A stretch of 64,000 nucleotides of DNA, taken from NCBI GenBank assembly GCA_024663395.1, contig JANFAH010000020.1:744001-808000 (forward strand), given 5' to 3'. Source of the DNA: Pisolithus tinctorius (taxonomy: Eukaryota > Basidiomycota > Agaricomycetes > Boletales > Pisolithaceae). Positions 33,650 through 44,832 of this stretch are shown piece by piece. The stretch's first letter is position 1, and every line of letters starts with the position of its first letter. A program made the translations under genes and the position numbers. A model generated the notes under the pieces. It searched no databases. It was not told the DNA's origin and saw only the letters and a list, made by a program, of their open reading frames with translations.

Positions 33650-35114
33650 ATGAGGCAGGAGCCCCCTCCGGAATACAGAGATGTCGCTGGGCTGAAGGAG
33701 GAGATTGCCAATTTGGTTGGCAAGGTGGATGCCATTGACAAGCAATTCCTACAGATCAGACAAGCTCTCTCAGAGACTATCCTTGATCCGAATGATCAAT
33801 TCAAGAAATTTCGTGAAGTGGGTCGCCCTTCCTTGCCGCATTCCATCTGTCGTTGACGACTACCGCATATCCTCCAGAGCTATATACAGCTTGTTTGGAA
33901 GTCGAGAGAGATAGCGGCGAAAGCAAGTGCTGCTATTAAAGGTGACATGACATGTTATTGGTACCCAAAGATTTCCATACCGTTGACGGATGATGGTCAG
34001 ACTTCTGCGGCGATTTGTTGACTCATTTGTTGGCTGCGGACATCACTAATGATGAGAAGGTTAAAGAACTCGAGGCTGTGATCAAGGTATGCAGCGTGCG
34101 TTACCTTCTGCTCTCTTGTTATATACGAATTATCCCCAGTATTGGCAGGGGAGCGGCGAGATTGACTCCCAGATGGGACAAGACTTTGATAATCTCTGCG
34201 ATGCACTAGGAGACTTCTCGACCACCATACGCAAGCGACTGGAAGATGTACAAGCTGCGGAAAGAGCTCTGAAACCTGAAATTGACGAGCTGAACAAAGA
34301 AATCGCTCGATGCGAATCGGGGTCCAGCCGGTAAATCGTTAAGTTCACCACTGAACTCTGCTCGACTGAATTCCTGTTGGTTGCCAGGGCTCCGATTAAC
34401 CTGCCCTTGGCAAGTAACCTTCCCCTTCAGTAGTGGATCACTGTGTCTCACACGCACTCCCGTAGCCAAGCTCAGTATTACCCTTTGCTACCTTGGCTGC
34501 CGACGTGTGTCAGAGAATGAGGCAATCTTGTCAGCAGAATGGAATTCCCTCCACCTTGTGAGCTTCGTTTGAGGCGATGTGATCATCATCTGACATTAGT
34601 ATTCCCTCCCCGCAGATACATGGGTGTGCGTACTGGGGCTGGTTTGACATTCACACTAACTTCCGAAGCTCTCCGTGTCTCTATCTTGGCAAGTCAGAGC
34701 ATTTTGCGTGGGTCACCGTGTGGCGCCATTGAAGTGGTTGTATGCGAAGTGTTTTTATACTTGTTCATTGTTCACTTACACTTACTTGTGCAGTCCACAT
34801 CGCTCAAGGAAGGTACCGCTAATTTGTTACACCTTTTAGAGGCCCCTGGTGGAGGTAGGCCTGAGCTTGGACAGTTAGGAAGGCTTACACATACCATGCC
34901 AGTCGGACGTGCCAAAGATGCGCTGATGTTGCAACTCTCTGCTCGACTCGATGCTCTGCGTACGACTCAGTGTGCAATCGATAAGAGTGCAGCGATACTG
35001 AAGGACGTCGACAACCTGAAATGCAACACGAGCGCCCTTTCCAGTGAACTTACGTGTCTAAATGATGTTTATAATTTGGTATCTTTATTTCTGGTGCTAT
35101 CTAACATTCGCTGA
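33650..35114 (+). pseudogene. Second broken alpha-helical (coiled-coil) gene, divergent to the first
   Basis: Plus-strand pieces at 33650-33830, about 34110-34330 and 34799-35080 are helix-rich with heptad spacing (e.g. VAGLKEEIANLVGKVDAIDK, RKRLEDVQAAERALKPEIDE). A more hydrophobic, Gly-containing segment lies near 34620-34780. Intervening stretches look like introns or decayed exons. The overall order parallels the relic at 30540-32243 in opposite orientation, so an inverted pair of paralogues is likely, but the proteins are too diverged to align by eye. Confidence 0.35.
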
Positions 35115-36445
35115 CCCTCACATAAAAGCTCACCAAAGAAGCCCTCGAGTTAGTAGACCTGATGAACGCAGACCCACCAGGCGTGGATTACGTCAGTCGG
35201 CCCATTTTCTCTTGGTTTGATAGTGTTGATTCACTTTAACATCAGAAACCCAAGGCTTCTGCCTTACGCATCGCGTATTCTCCTCTTAGTGTTGCGTTAG
35301 ACAGTTTTGGGAGGGCCTAAAGGACCCAAGGCAATGAGCGGTAAGGGCGACACTCGTCCTTAAGCAATGTTTGATTCGTGTAGTTTGCGGTATCTCAACT
35401 ATGAAGTATGAAGGAAATTCACTTCGTATTCTTAAGTTATGTTTGTCGTCGATAATGCTGTGTAACTGAGAGGAACAAGTAACCTATCCGATATCTCCGG
35501 AAGCAATGGAACGCCATGATCAAATCGTGGCAGCTTCTGATGGGTGCCGCGCATCCATTTCCTCGAGGCTCAGGGGTCTCCAATCCCATAGAGTCCAAGA
35601 CGCACGCGGATAATACTGTACATCTGGCTCCAGAGCCAGTTAGGGTCACGTATTACTCTTGACTGCCACAGGGCTCGGCATCGGTGCCTATACAAAAACC
35701 TTCCACCCCCTGGTCATTAGGGTCCAGCGTGTGGTCCCACCACGATAGGAAGGTAAAATAACCTATCGCGAGGAACGATTGGAAACGTGCTGGACCTAGT
35801 GGCTCGATAGCGAACATTCTGATTTCCATATGCCACCGAGGGCACCTGCACAGGTTCGACCTGGAAGCGCAACCTTGCATCTGGTTCAATACAAAAAGAA
35901 CGAAAAAGCATGCAATTCTAGGTGGGTTGAGGTTGGCGCCAACCACCAGATGAGTATCAGGACTATCTGGGCGAGTTCATACAGTTCAGATACCAGTATA
36001 GTAACCACTTGACACCGTCTTCAAATGATCTTTTCATATTTCGTTCAATCTTCCCAAAGAGTGGCTGCAAGCTTTTGATCTCCTTGCCGAGGGAAATGAG
36101 GGTTGTCCGAATGTGTCCCCATCTGGTGTGCTACATTGCAATCAAATGATCTTTTTCAAATCCAAGTTAGAGTCACACTGCTCCCATCGGGGTGTGAAGA
36201 GCTGTCCCAGCTCAACCACCCTGTGATGTATCACATGACATCACATGACATGCCAGTGGTATTCCAAATTAGGAATGTTGGGAAGTGTTGGTGTGGATGA
36301 GGCAGTAAAAAAATATATACAGTACACTCACTCATAATGCATACTATCACTTGACTGAGATATAACTGTTTTAAACTGACATGTCATTGGGACACTTTTT
36401 TGAGCATGATGTTGTCAGTCATTATTTAGTAAATAACATAAGGAT
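35115..36445. other. 1.3 kb with no supported gene
   Basis: No ORF with recognisable content. From about 36050 the sequence becomes AT-rich, contains a tandem TCACATGACA pair near 36230-36250, and CpG disappears, marking entry into the next repeat block. Confidence 0.45.
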
Positions 36446-36668
36446 TTGACAACTTCTGAAGGATGTTTTGCTTCAATCTTGCCTGATTATGTAATATACA
36501 TAATCCTGAGCCATAAAAAAGCCTTGGTGCCCACTCAGCTAACCTACTCCACCATGAAATGCATTTTTGCCTCTGCTGGAGCAAATACCCATCTTCTTTC
36601 TGAACCTGGCCTTTCTGCTCATCAGATATCCTCTAAAACTGGTCTGGGAAGCTCTACTGTGACCAGGG
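36446..36668 (+). pseudogene. Tc1/mariner-like transposase N-terminal scrap
   Basis: The frame ends with GLSAHQISSKTGLGSSTVTRV, a helix-turn-helix of the Tc1/mariner transposase type (compare the Q-I-x-S/A-K-T-G-L-G-x-S-T-V pattern). Homology is cut off exactly where the G2 LTR begins, so G2 probably inserted into this transposon. Confidence 0.55.
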
Positions 36669-37024
36669 TGTGATGAGACCTAACAACAGGGTTTGTTGTA
36701 GGCTTGCACCAAGAACCAGAAGAAGAAGAAGAGAAGAAAGAGGAGGAGACAGCTTTAGAAGCAGGTGTGTTTAGATCTTGTAGACCCAAATGAACCAGCT
36801 TGGAGCTAGTTTGGGGATCAAGCAATGGTACTTATATACTACAGTACATGTGGTAACAGTGAGGCATACATGAGGACTGTGACATCATAGTGGAGCTGAA
36901 CATTCCAGAAGGCAGGCATGTGGTAGCAGCAAGGTGAGGTCCAGACTGGAGTCTGGACTGAGTCCAAAGAGAATAGATAAGATGAAAAGGAAAAAGACAA
37001 AGGAAAAGTGTATGTATCATAACA
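36669..37024 (-). repeat. G2 3' LTR (356 bp)
   Basis: On the minus strand it begins TGTTATGATAC (37024) next to a purine tract (TACAGAGGGGATAG, 37038-37025) and ends TCATCACA (36669). TATATAAG on the minus strand lies near 36838-36831. No partner LTR in the window. Confidence 0.75.
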
Positions 37025-37038
37025 CTATCCCCTCTGTA

Positions 37039-38278
37039 GAAATCAACTTCCAGGCAATTGAAGGTAGGGACAGTGTCAGTGGAGTTTTCAAGGGGGTGGA
37101 AGAGGGAGTTGAAAAGGGAGGAGTCCATGCTGTGGAGTTTTTGAGGGGCAGAGGGGTTGTGACAGTAGAAATCCCTGAGTGCAGCAGGAGCAGACTTTAG
37201 GGCAGATTCAGGTTCCCAAGTATGATCCTTGTCATGATACCCTTTCCAGTGCACCAGGTACTCCAGCTTATTTCTCTTGAGGCAAGAATTGGTGATGTAG
37301 TCAACCTCAAACTCCTTATTGCCCTCATGACCCACCACTGGGCCAGGATGAGTAACAGTCTGTCCCTCCAATGGTCCCTTGTATGGCTTTACCCAGGAAA
37401 CATTCACCACAGGATGGATTTTCAGGGTTTTCAGAAGTTTCAGCTCAACTGCATTAGGTTTGAGTGAGATGACCTTGTAGGGGCCAATCCATTGTTTGGT
37501 GAGTTTCCAGGAGGGGTGACCAGACAGTGATATCCTTGAGGTCTCCAACCAGACCATGTCTCCAACAGAGTAGGCAGGGGCCTCTGAGTGTTGTGACTCA
37601 GAGTTGACCCTCATGCAATCCACCAATTTTTCAAGAGCCCTTCTGGTGTCCTCCAAGACCCTGGTGAAGTTGACAGCATGGTCAGTGGCTGCCTCTGCCT
37701 TTGAGAGAAAGGGTTCAATGCTCATACAAGGAGATTAGGAGTGAGTGACTGAGAAAGGGCTCTTGCCAGTGAACTCTTGATGCTTGTTGTTATAAGAGAA
37801 CTGTGCCACCTTTAGCCAGGAGGGCCATGAGTCCTGTTTATCATTTACAGACAGGCAGGGATACTGCTGGAGATCTTAGTTAAGATGCTCAGTCTGCCCA
37901 TCTGTCTGGGGATGGAAGGTGGTGGTAAGTCTAGGTTTGACCCTGAGCATCTTACAGAGCTCTGTAGTGAAAGCACTGGAAAACTGGGGACCTCAATCAG
38001 ATATGATGGAGGAAGGAAGACCATGCTGGGTCCAAATGTGGTCCCAGAAAAGTTCTGCTGTCTGGAGAGAAGAAACCTCTTTAACAGTAGGTGCGAAGAC
38101 CACCTCTTTTGAGAACCTGTCTACCACCACCATGACATTATTGAAGCCCTGTGCCTCTGGAAACTCCATAAAGTCAACTGAGATATCAGTCCAGGGCCAT
38201 TCAGGAATAGGATTCAGCAGAGGCTTTCCAGCAGGGAACCCTTGGACTCTTGGCCATTTGGCAGTGGTGGCATGCAGC
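37039..38278 (-). pseudogene. G2 integrase core, GPY module and chromodomain
   Basis: 38278-37993 carries WPWTDISVDFMEFP and VVDRFSKEVVF (first catalytic Asp region) and ends near SIISD. Between 37993 and 37725 the frame holds [10 protein letters not shown] followed by TAA. 37725 onward carries the post-integrase region (VGDMVWLETSRI, WIGPYKVISL, HPVVNVSWVKPY) and a chromodomain (EFEVDYI...YLVHWKGYHDKDHTWEPE). The C-terminus LEVDFYRG runs into the polypurine tract. Confidence 0.85.
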
Positions 38279-38674
38279 TGAAGCAACCAAAGACAAAGTC
38301 TTCTCAGCTATCACTTCAAACCAGAGAGTATTGGGAGTGGAACCCATTGATTGAGAAACAAGCTCAAAACGAACTAGATTAGAGAACCTGGCTACAACAA
38401 ATGACAGGATTTATATACTGCCTTACTGTTTGTACATACTGCCACAAGAGAACATTCTGGAAAGAGGTAAACAAAAGAGAACACTATGCTATTGGTCAAA
38501 TGCAAACATGCATTAGTAACGAGCCATGACCTTACTAAGCATCATGTAAGAGTAAACAAAGGAAAAGTCTGAGATGACTAAGCATCCCTAAAGTGAAAGT
38601 GTAACCCTAACCAGAGGGTGGATATATATGGGCAACCAGGAAACACAGAAGTGAAAAGTCTACCAGTCATTACA
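38279..38674 (-). repeat. G3 3' LTR (396 bp)
   Basis: The minus strand starts TGTAATGACTGG (38674) after the purine tract CCTTAGGAGGGGATAG (38690-38675) and ends GGTTGCTTCA. TATATAAA lies near 38418-38411. Confidence 0.92.
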
Positions 38675-38684
38675 CTATCCCCTC

Positions 38685-39878
38685 CTAAGGCTCGACTTCC
38701 AGGTGAGACCAAATAGGACGAACAGTAGTAAATGGTCCCAGCATGGGCATGAACAAGCTGTTGAAGCTGTCCGATGAAAGGAGAGATAATTTATGGGGTG
38801 CCCCAGGGTGGGATTGATAAAAATCCTTGATTGCTGACTGTGAATTCTTCAAGGTGGAGGCTGGCTCCCAAGTATAATCTTCCTCAGGGTATCCCCTCCA
38901 ATGCACAAGGAATTGAGGAGCTCCATGTTTCAAATGGGAGTTGACAACATATTCAACCTTGTATTCGACATCTCCTTTGTCAGTAACCTTCTGCAGTCCA
39001 GGCCTGTTGACAGGCTGCCCATCAAGAGCACTGAGATAGGGTTTAACCCATGAGACATTCATGACTGGGTGAATCCTCATGTTGCATGGCAACTTTAATT
39101 TAAGAGCATTTGGAAGTACCTCTAGAAGTTCATATGGCCCAATCCATTTCTCAGAAAGTTTATGGCTCTGCTGTTCTTTTAAGGACAGATGGTCTGTAGC
39201 TAGCCAGACCTGCAATCCAATGGAATAAGAAGGGGCAGACCAGCGGCGTCTATCTGCTTGTTGCTTCTGCTGGGAATGCACCTTGGTGAGGTTTGCTTTT
39301 ATGTCCTGGAACACCTAGAACCAGGATTTGGCAGCTTCCTCTGCTGCTTCTACCTTTGAAGTCATCGGTTTGATGCCCATCCTAGGTCTATAGGATTGAG
39401 TAACTTCGAAGGGGCACTTGCCAGTAGAAGAGGAGGCAGAGTTGTTGTACGCAAACTGAGCCAAAGGTAGCCATTCCTCCCAATGAGCCTGTTGTTGGTT
39501 GGCATACATCTGTAAATATTGTTGAATCTCACAGTTCAACCACTCTGTTTGTCCATCTGTCTGCAGGTGAAAGGCTGTAGAAAGTTTCTGCTGTACTCCC
39601 AGCATTTTAAATAGTTCCTTCATAAAAGAAGAGGCAAACTGTGGGCCTTGGTCCAATACAATAGAGTCTGGAAGTCCATGGTGTTTCCAAACATGCATTA
39701 GGTAAAGACAAGCTGTGCTAGCAGCTGTTTCTTCTGTAGTGCAGGAAATGAACTCTGCCTCCTTAGAAAACCTATCAACGACAACCAGGACATGGGACTT
39801 TCCAGAAGATCCCTTGACTCCAAGGCCCATCAGGGACAGGTAAAGGTTTGAGTTCCCCTGCAGGTGGCCTATTTCCAC
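38685..39878 (-). pseudogene. G3 integrase and chromodomain
   Basis: 39878-39315 reads the integrase core: VVVDRFSKEAEF, VLDQGPQF, QTDGQTEWLN, AQFAYNNSASSSTGKCPF. A TAG at 39315 interrupts, then the same frame runs to 38685 with WIGPYELLEVLPNA, HPVMNVSWVKPY and a chromodomain (VEYKVEYV...FLVHWRGYPEEDYTWEPA). A frameshift near 39800 separates this frame from the RNase H/zinc-finger frame upstream. Confidence 0.88.
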
Positions 39879-41114
39879 ACTTGCTTGCTTGGCATGTTTG
39901 GCAATGTTTTACATACTCTTCTACATTGGGTTTCAAGGTAGACCATGTGAACCAGCATGTGATCAACTCCTGAGTTCCTTTTATTCCACGATGTCCCACT
40001 AGGGGGGAGTCATGTAGAGCATTAAGTAGCTTCCTTCTGAGTGCACTAGGCACCCAGACCTTTTCTCCATTGTAATGAAGACCGCCTCGGAGCTCGCATC
40101 CAGTGGGAACTTCTTTGGCTTTAGTGGACTCAATCTGCACATCTTCCATGAAGGGATTTTCAGGTTTCACTGAACAAACCTGGCTCAGGTTTATAAATAA
40201 GGACTCTTCCAACTTTGCCCTTTCTTTTCCTTCTGCAAAGTCCTCTCATCTTGACAGGGCATCTGGTCTTCCCATCGTGACTCCGGGTTTATGAACTATA
40301 ATACAGTTAAACCGACTAAAGTACTGTGCCCAACATGCCTGGCATGGCTGGAGCTTCTGTGTGGTCATGAACCACTTGAGGTTATGATGGTCCATCCAAA
40401 TTTCAAACTGGTACAGGGTTGCCTCGAGGTAATGATGCCACTGTTCTAGCATGCAGATAATGGCCAGTATTTCTTTGTCATGAACCATATAATTAAGTTC
40501 CACCCCAGATAGAGAGTGACTGGAGTAGGCGACAGGTCTCCAGAGGCTGTCGTCACATTCTACTGAGAGCACTGCTCTGGTGGCATAGTCTGAAGCATCT
40601 GTTTCCAACTGAAGCCTCTGATCCTGATTGGGGAACATAAGGATAGGGGCAGTAGTGAAGGCTTCTTTCAGCATATCAAACACCATTTGACATTTGTCAT
40701 CCCATACAAATGGAAGGTCCTTCTTTGTGAGGTTATTCAGGGGTTTTGTGATCTGTGTGAAGTCCTTAATGAACTGTTGGTAAAAGTTTGCTAGGCCAAG
40801 AAAGCCACAAACTCCATGAATGTTGGTAGGTATGGGCCAATCTTGCACAGCAGAGATCTTAGTAGGATCCATATGTACTCTGTTAATGCCAATGATCATT
40901 CCTAAAAAGTCCACCTCTTGTTGTCCAAAGATACACTTCTGTGGTTTGACAAACAGGTCATTTATTTTCAGCCTTCTAAGCACCTCTAGCATGATCTTGT
41001 CATGCTCCTCTTGATTGTCCATTTTTGTAAATATCATTAGGTCATTGATGTAGATGACAAGCACATCTTCCATATCACCAAAGATGTTGTTCATCATGTT
41101 CTGGAATGTGGCGG
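39775..41114 (-). pseudogene. G3 RT (C-terminal half), RNase H and integrase zinc finger
   Basis: 41114-40246 continues the RT from the G4 insertion site: ATFQNMMNNIFGDMED, then YINDLMIF where the catalytic YIDD is expected (AAT codon at 41044-41046), VDFLGMIIG, GFLGLANFYQQF and RNase H with ETDASDYA. After an in-frame TGA (40246-40248) the frame continues to the HHCC region HDSPLVGHRGIKGTQELI and CQTCQASK (about 40010-39870). The Asp to Asn change alone would abolish polymerase activity. Confidence 0.9.
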
Positions 41115-41585
41115 TGTAGGGAATGCGAACCTTTTCCCTATGAGAAGTTGTGCTTCAGTTGGGTCGAAGGGGAAGTTTGAGGGTGAAGAGTGTAGGAGAG
41201 AGTCGAGGGGGATTCAAACTTAGGGGTTGTGGCTGAGAAAGACTTGGTGTCGAGAGATAGAGAGCTGACTAAGCACGTGGGTGGTCACGGCATGGGCCAC
41301 GTCACTTGAAAGCTATGGTACACCAGGGAGGACTACACTACACTAGCTACCACCATTTTACTCTGTGCTCTTGCCTTTGGGAGAACACACTTCAGCTCCC
41401 CTTTTCTTGCCAAGGTTCTTCCCTAGGGACAAGAAATATATTTCTCTCGGGTGAGTTCCCTCTTTGTTCATCTAAGGTACTTACCCTGCATCCAGAGCGA
41501 AGCCCCTTCAGGGTCGACCCGACTCGAGTGGAATGTACTTCTTCTGGAGTCAGAGTTCTCGGCCATCAGAAAACATGTTCTTACA
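41115..41585 (+). repeat. G4 5' LTR (471 bp)
   Basis: TGTAGGGAATGCGAACC to ATGTTCTTACA. Differences from the 3' LTR are mostly CpG transitions (AATGCGAA/AATGTGAA, GCACGTGG/GCGTGTGG). Five TCGA sites. A TGG at 41588 may start a tRNA-type PBS (TGGAGCCCACCACG), two bases past the LTR. Confidence 0.92.
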
Positions 41586-44500
41586 CTTGGAGCCCACCAC
41601 GAGGGGCTTCAACCAACAAACAGGAAGTAAAGTACAATCTCAGGCGAACAGCAGCTAGGGTTGCCCACAAGGAGAGATATAAGAAAGTGAAAGAGGCGCT
41701 CAGAACAAGGAAGAAAGCAATGCCTCCCCATTTAGCTAAGTCATCTCTTGAGAAGCTCCCCACTGAAGTTCCTCTTCCAGAATCACTGGAACCAGAAGAG
41801 CTGAAACAGATACAAGAACCCACATTCACAGAATACCAAACACCAGTGCTGGTCATTGGATCAAACTCAGAAACATCGTTCGGTTCGACAGAAGAAGCAG
41901 CAAAGCTCCTACAAGAACCACCCTCACCGCTCATGGAATTACCCCTCACAGTGTTCATAGAGGAGTCCGAAGACGTTCCTTTTTCCATTCCTATGTTTAC
42001 AGGAGCAAAAGTCAATACTACTGGCTTAGAGGACATGTACGAAGCGATCTGGGATGACGGGTGACCGACAAGCTCATTGAAGTTCATGATGCCTAAGAAG
42101 GAAAAGGAAGAAGAGTTACTGCCATTTACGACCTACTGGGACAAAGGAAAGGAAAGGGAGATAGAGCAGCCGCCAGACAGAATCTATGTCAACAACCCAA
42201 AAGTTGTGGTCCACCGAGGACAGACCAGAGAAAGGTCGCCCTCAAGGATGAGGACAAGGGCGAGGTCGAAACATAGGTCAGGACATAGGGAGAGGTCATC
42301 CTTGAGGTCAAGGTCGAGGTCGAGACATGAATACAAGCACAGATCAACTTCCAGGTCGAGTTATAGAATGAGGCATAGGTCGAAGTCCCATCGCCATGGA
42401 CATAGAAGATCGGACAAGTCAACGAGTAGACGCCATAGGAGGTCCTACTCTACGGACAGTTCATTGAGTGACTTGAGCGATGAAGAGGAAAGAAGAAGGT
42501 ATCGCAGGTGCAAAGAGAAAAGGCGCAAGAAGGAATGTTGCTCGAAGTATAGACCTCCATCTTCGGAAGCACAGGAGCTGAGGAGGAGAATGGCCCAGCC
42601 AGAAGAACTGTCTGAAGGGCAGCATATCCTTAGGCTTCTCGGGCAAGGAGCCCTGGCATCTGACAAACCCAAGCCACTCGAAAAAATGCCCTCTAGGTCC
42701 TCGGACAAAGTGCCCAAGTTTTCAGGGAAGACAGCTGACCTGGTTCGTTACCTGGAAGAAATTCATCACCTGTGTAAGAAGGCAGGGTGTACAGATGAGT
42801 ATGAGTGGCTGAAGTGGGCTATATGGTACCTGGACAACAATACAGCGAACTTGTGGACACAACTCGTGGAAGAGACGACGGGTAGATGGGACGAGTTCGT
42901 AGAAGTGCTGGCAAATGTGTACCCAGGCACAGGAGAACAAGAGAAGAGATACATTAAAGCGGACCTGGTTGATCTTGTTCGAGTGCAGTCTAGGAGGATT
43001 ATAGCAATGGAAGAGGACCTTGGTGAGTACCTTCGGCAGTATGAGACCATAGCAGGCTATCTTAACAGACGCTACAAGCTCACTCAGGAGGACTATGACA
43101 GTTACTTCTGGGAAGGCTTAGACCTGGAACTCCAGAAAGATACGCTTGAGAACTTGAAGTTTAGAAATGGCTTGCGCAATTCAGATGACCCCTGGCCTAT
43201 GAATAAGGTCCTATGAGAAGTAAAAGAGTTGCTGAGACATGGGTACCATATGACGAGAAGCCATGCTACAAGGAGGGGTGTCATTCAGTTATCACCTGGA
43301 GAGGAAGCTGGGAGGATAGCGCATGAGCTGGTCCAGAGGCAGCCTCAAGTTTGGGCAGAAGCACAGGCCCAGCGAAGGGCAGTGCCCATACCAGCTAGAA
43401 ATGTTGTCAAAGGAGCACGTGAACCGCCTCAAGAAATAATTTGCTTCTTCTGTTTCCTTCAAGGACACCACACGAGGACTTGCCACATGTTGGAAAGATA
43501 TCGCACAGCTGGCAGAATGGACGAGCCGATGTACCAGTTGATAGACAAATGGATGGCAAGGGACAGGAGGAGGAGAGAGGAGCAGCAAGCACCTATTGTT
43601 TGGATCGAGCATGAAGAGGATCCTCTGATGAACATGAATATGTTCATAGCAGTGCACAACACCTTCCAATATGTCAAGAGAGCTAGGATTGAAGAGTATG
43701 TTTCAGATGGAGAGGATACGGCTGAGGAGGTCATCTCGGAGACTGAGTACGAAGCGCGATGAGCAGAAACGGAACAGGTGTTTGCAGCAGCTCGAAGGGA
43801 AGAGAATAAGCAGCAGCAAAAGACCCCGAAGTTTGATGGGGTAGTGGTACCTGGGAAAGAGAGATGAATAGCGACCTCAACAGCAGAACAGCCAGGACCT
43901 AGTCAGTCCAGCTCGATGGATGCTCCTGAAGCAAGCTCGAAGGACAAGGGAAAGCAACCAGACAGGAGTGCCAGTGGATCACAAGGACCCACCTCCATGC
44001 CAAAGACACAGCCGCATGTCATGGAAGATCAAGATGCAGGAAGGAAAGGTTATAGGTATACAAGTCTGTTCGAAGACCCTACAGCAGCGATGAGGGTTTT
44101 GAACCAGTACTTGGACCAGTCAGTTATGATTCTGGGAAGGGATCTACTCGCTATAAGTCCAGACGTTCAGAGAGAGTTCAAGGACAGAGCAATGACGAAG
44201 TGAGTAGCGCTCAGTGCAACCTTCTCAGGTGCATCAGATATGTTGGAAGGGTCACTGCAGTCAATTGATGCGAAGGTGTTTGAGTGCGGTGTAGCAGATG
44301 AGAGGTACATGCAAATGGATTCGATGCCACTTACGATGGTAGAGGTCGAGCTGGCTGGGAAGGTCATGCTCGAAGGGATTCTCGACAGTGGTTCGCAGAT
44401 AGTGGCTCTGCAACAGGAAATCGCTGAAGTTCTGTGTCTCCCCATAGAGAGGGATAGTCGAATCATTATGGAAGCCATGAACCAGTCGAAGGACGAAATG

Positions 44501-44832
44501 CTGGGCCTGGTGCGAGATGCTTCGCTCAGGATCGGTCCAGCGGAAGTGCGAGTGCCAATTCAAGTTGTCAAGTCAGCTCCCTTTGATATCCTTCTGGGCA
44601 GGCCGTTCCTGTGTGCGATTTGGGCTAGGACACAAGACTTTAGGAACAGACAACAGACGCTCAAGTTTATGGATCCAGAGACAGAAAAGAGGATCCAGAT
44701 CTCACTGCAACTGAGGAGGTCCCTCGCCCAGTTCCCTCAGTTTAGGGACGTGGTCTTGCAGAGGGAGTATATTTGGAGGATAGGGCGCAAACCCCATAAG
44801 ATACAATGTTGATCGCAGGACGAGGGTTTTTA
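41586..44832 (+). pseudogene. G4 Gag-protease frame, six in-frame TGA stops
   Basis: One frame from the LTR to about 44812. It has an N-terminal region with YNLRRTAARVAHKERYKK, an arginine/serine-rich domain with RS dipeptides (42250-42440) like nuclear splicing proteins, a Gag core (KFSGKTADLVRYLEEIHHLC, NTANLWTQL), a CCHC knuckle CFFCFLQGHHTRTC (43443-43484), and a retropepsin motif GILDSGSQIVAL (44370-44405) with ILLGRPFL. Stops at 42062, 43214, 43760, 43865, 44201 and 44810 are all TGA. The start codon is unclear; the ORF with an ATG at 41306 begins inside the LTR and is not credible. Confidence 0.88.

Noticed and set aside
41306..42064. 252-codon ORF starting at an ATG inside the G4 5' LTR
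   Set aside because: The first 90 codons are LTR sequence repeated at 51980-52201; only the part after 41585 is gag.
42250..42440. Host SR splicing-factor gene
   Set aside because: The RS-rich stretch is continuous with the G4 Gag core and zinc knuckle in one frame, inside the LTRs, with no RRM domain.
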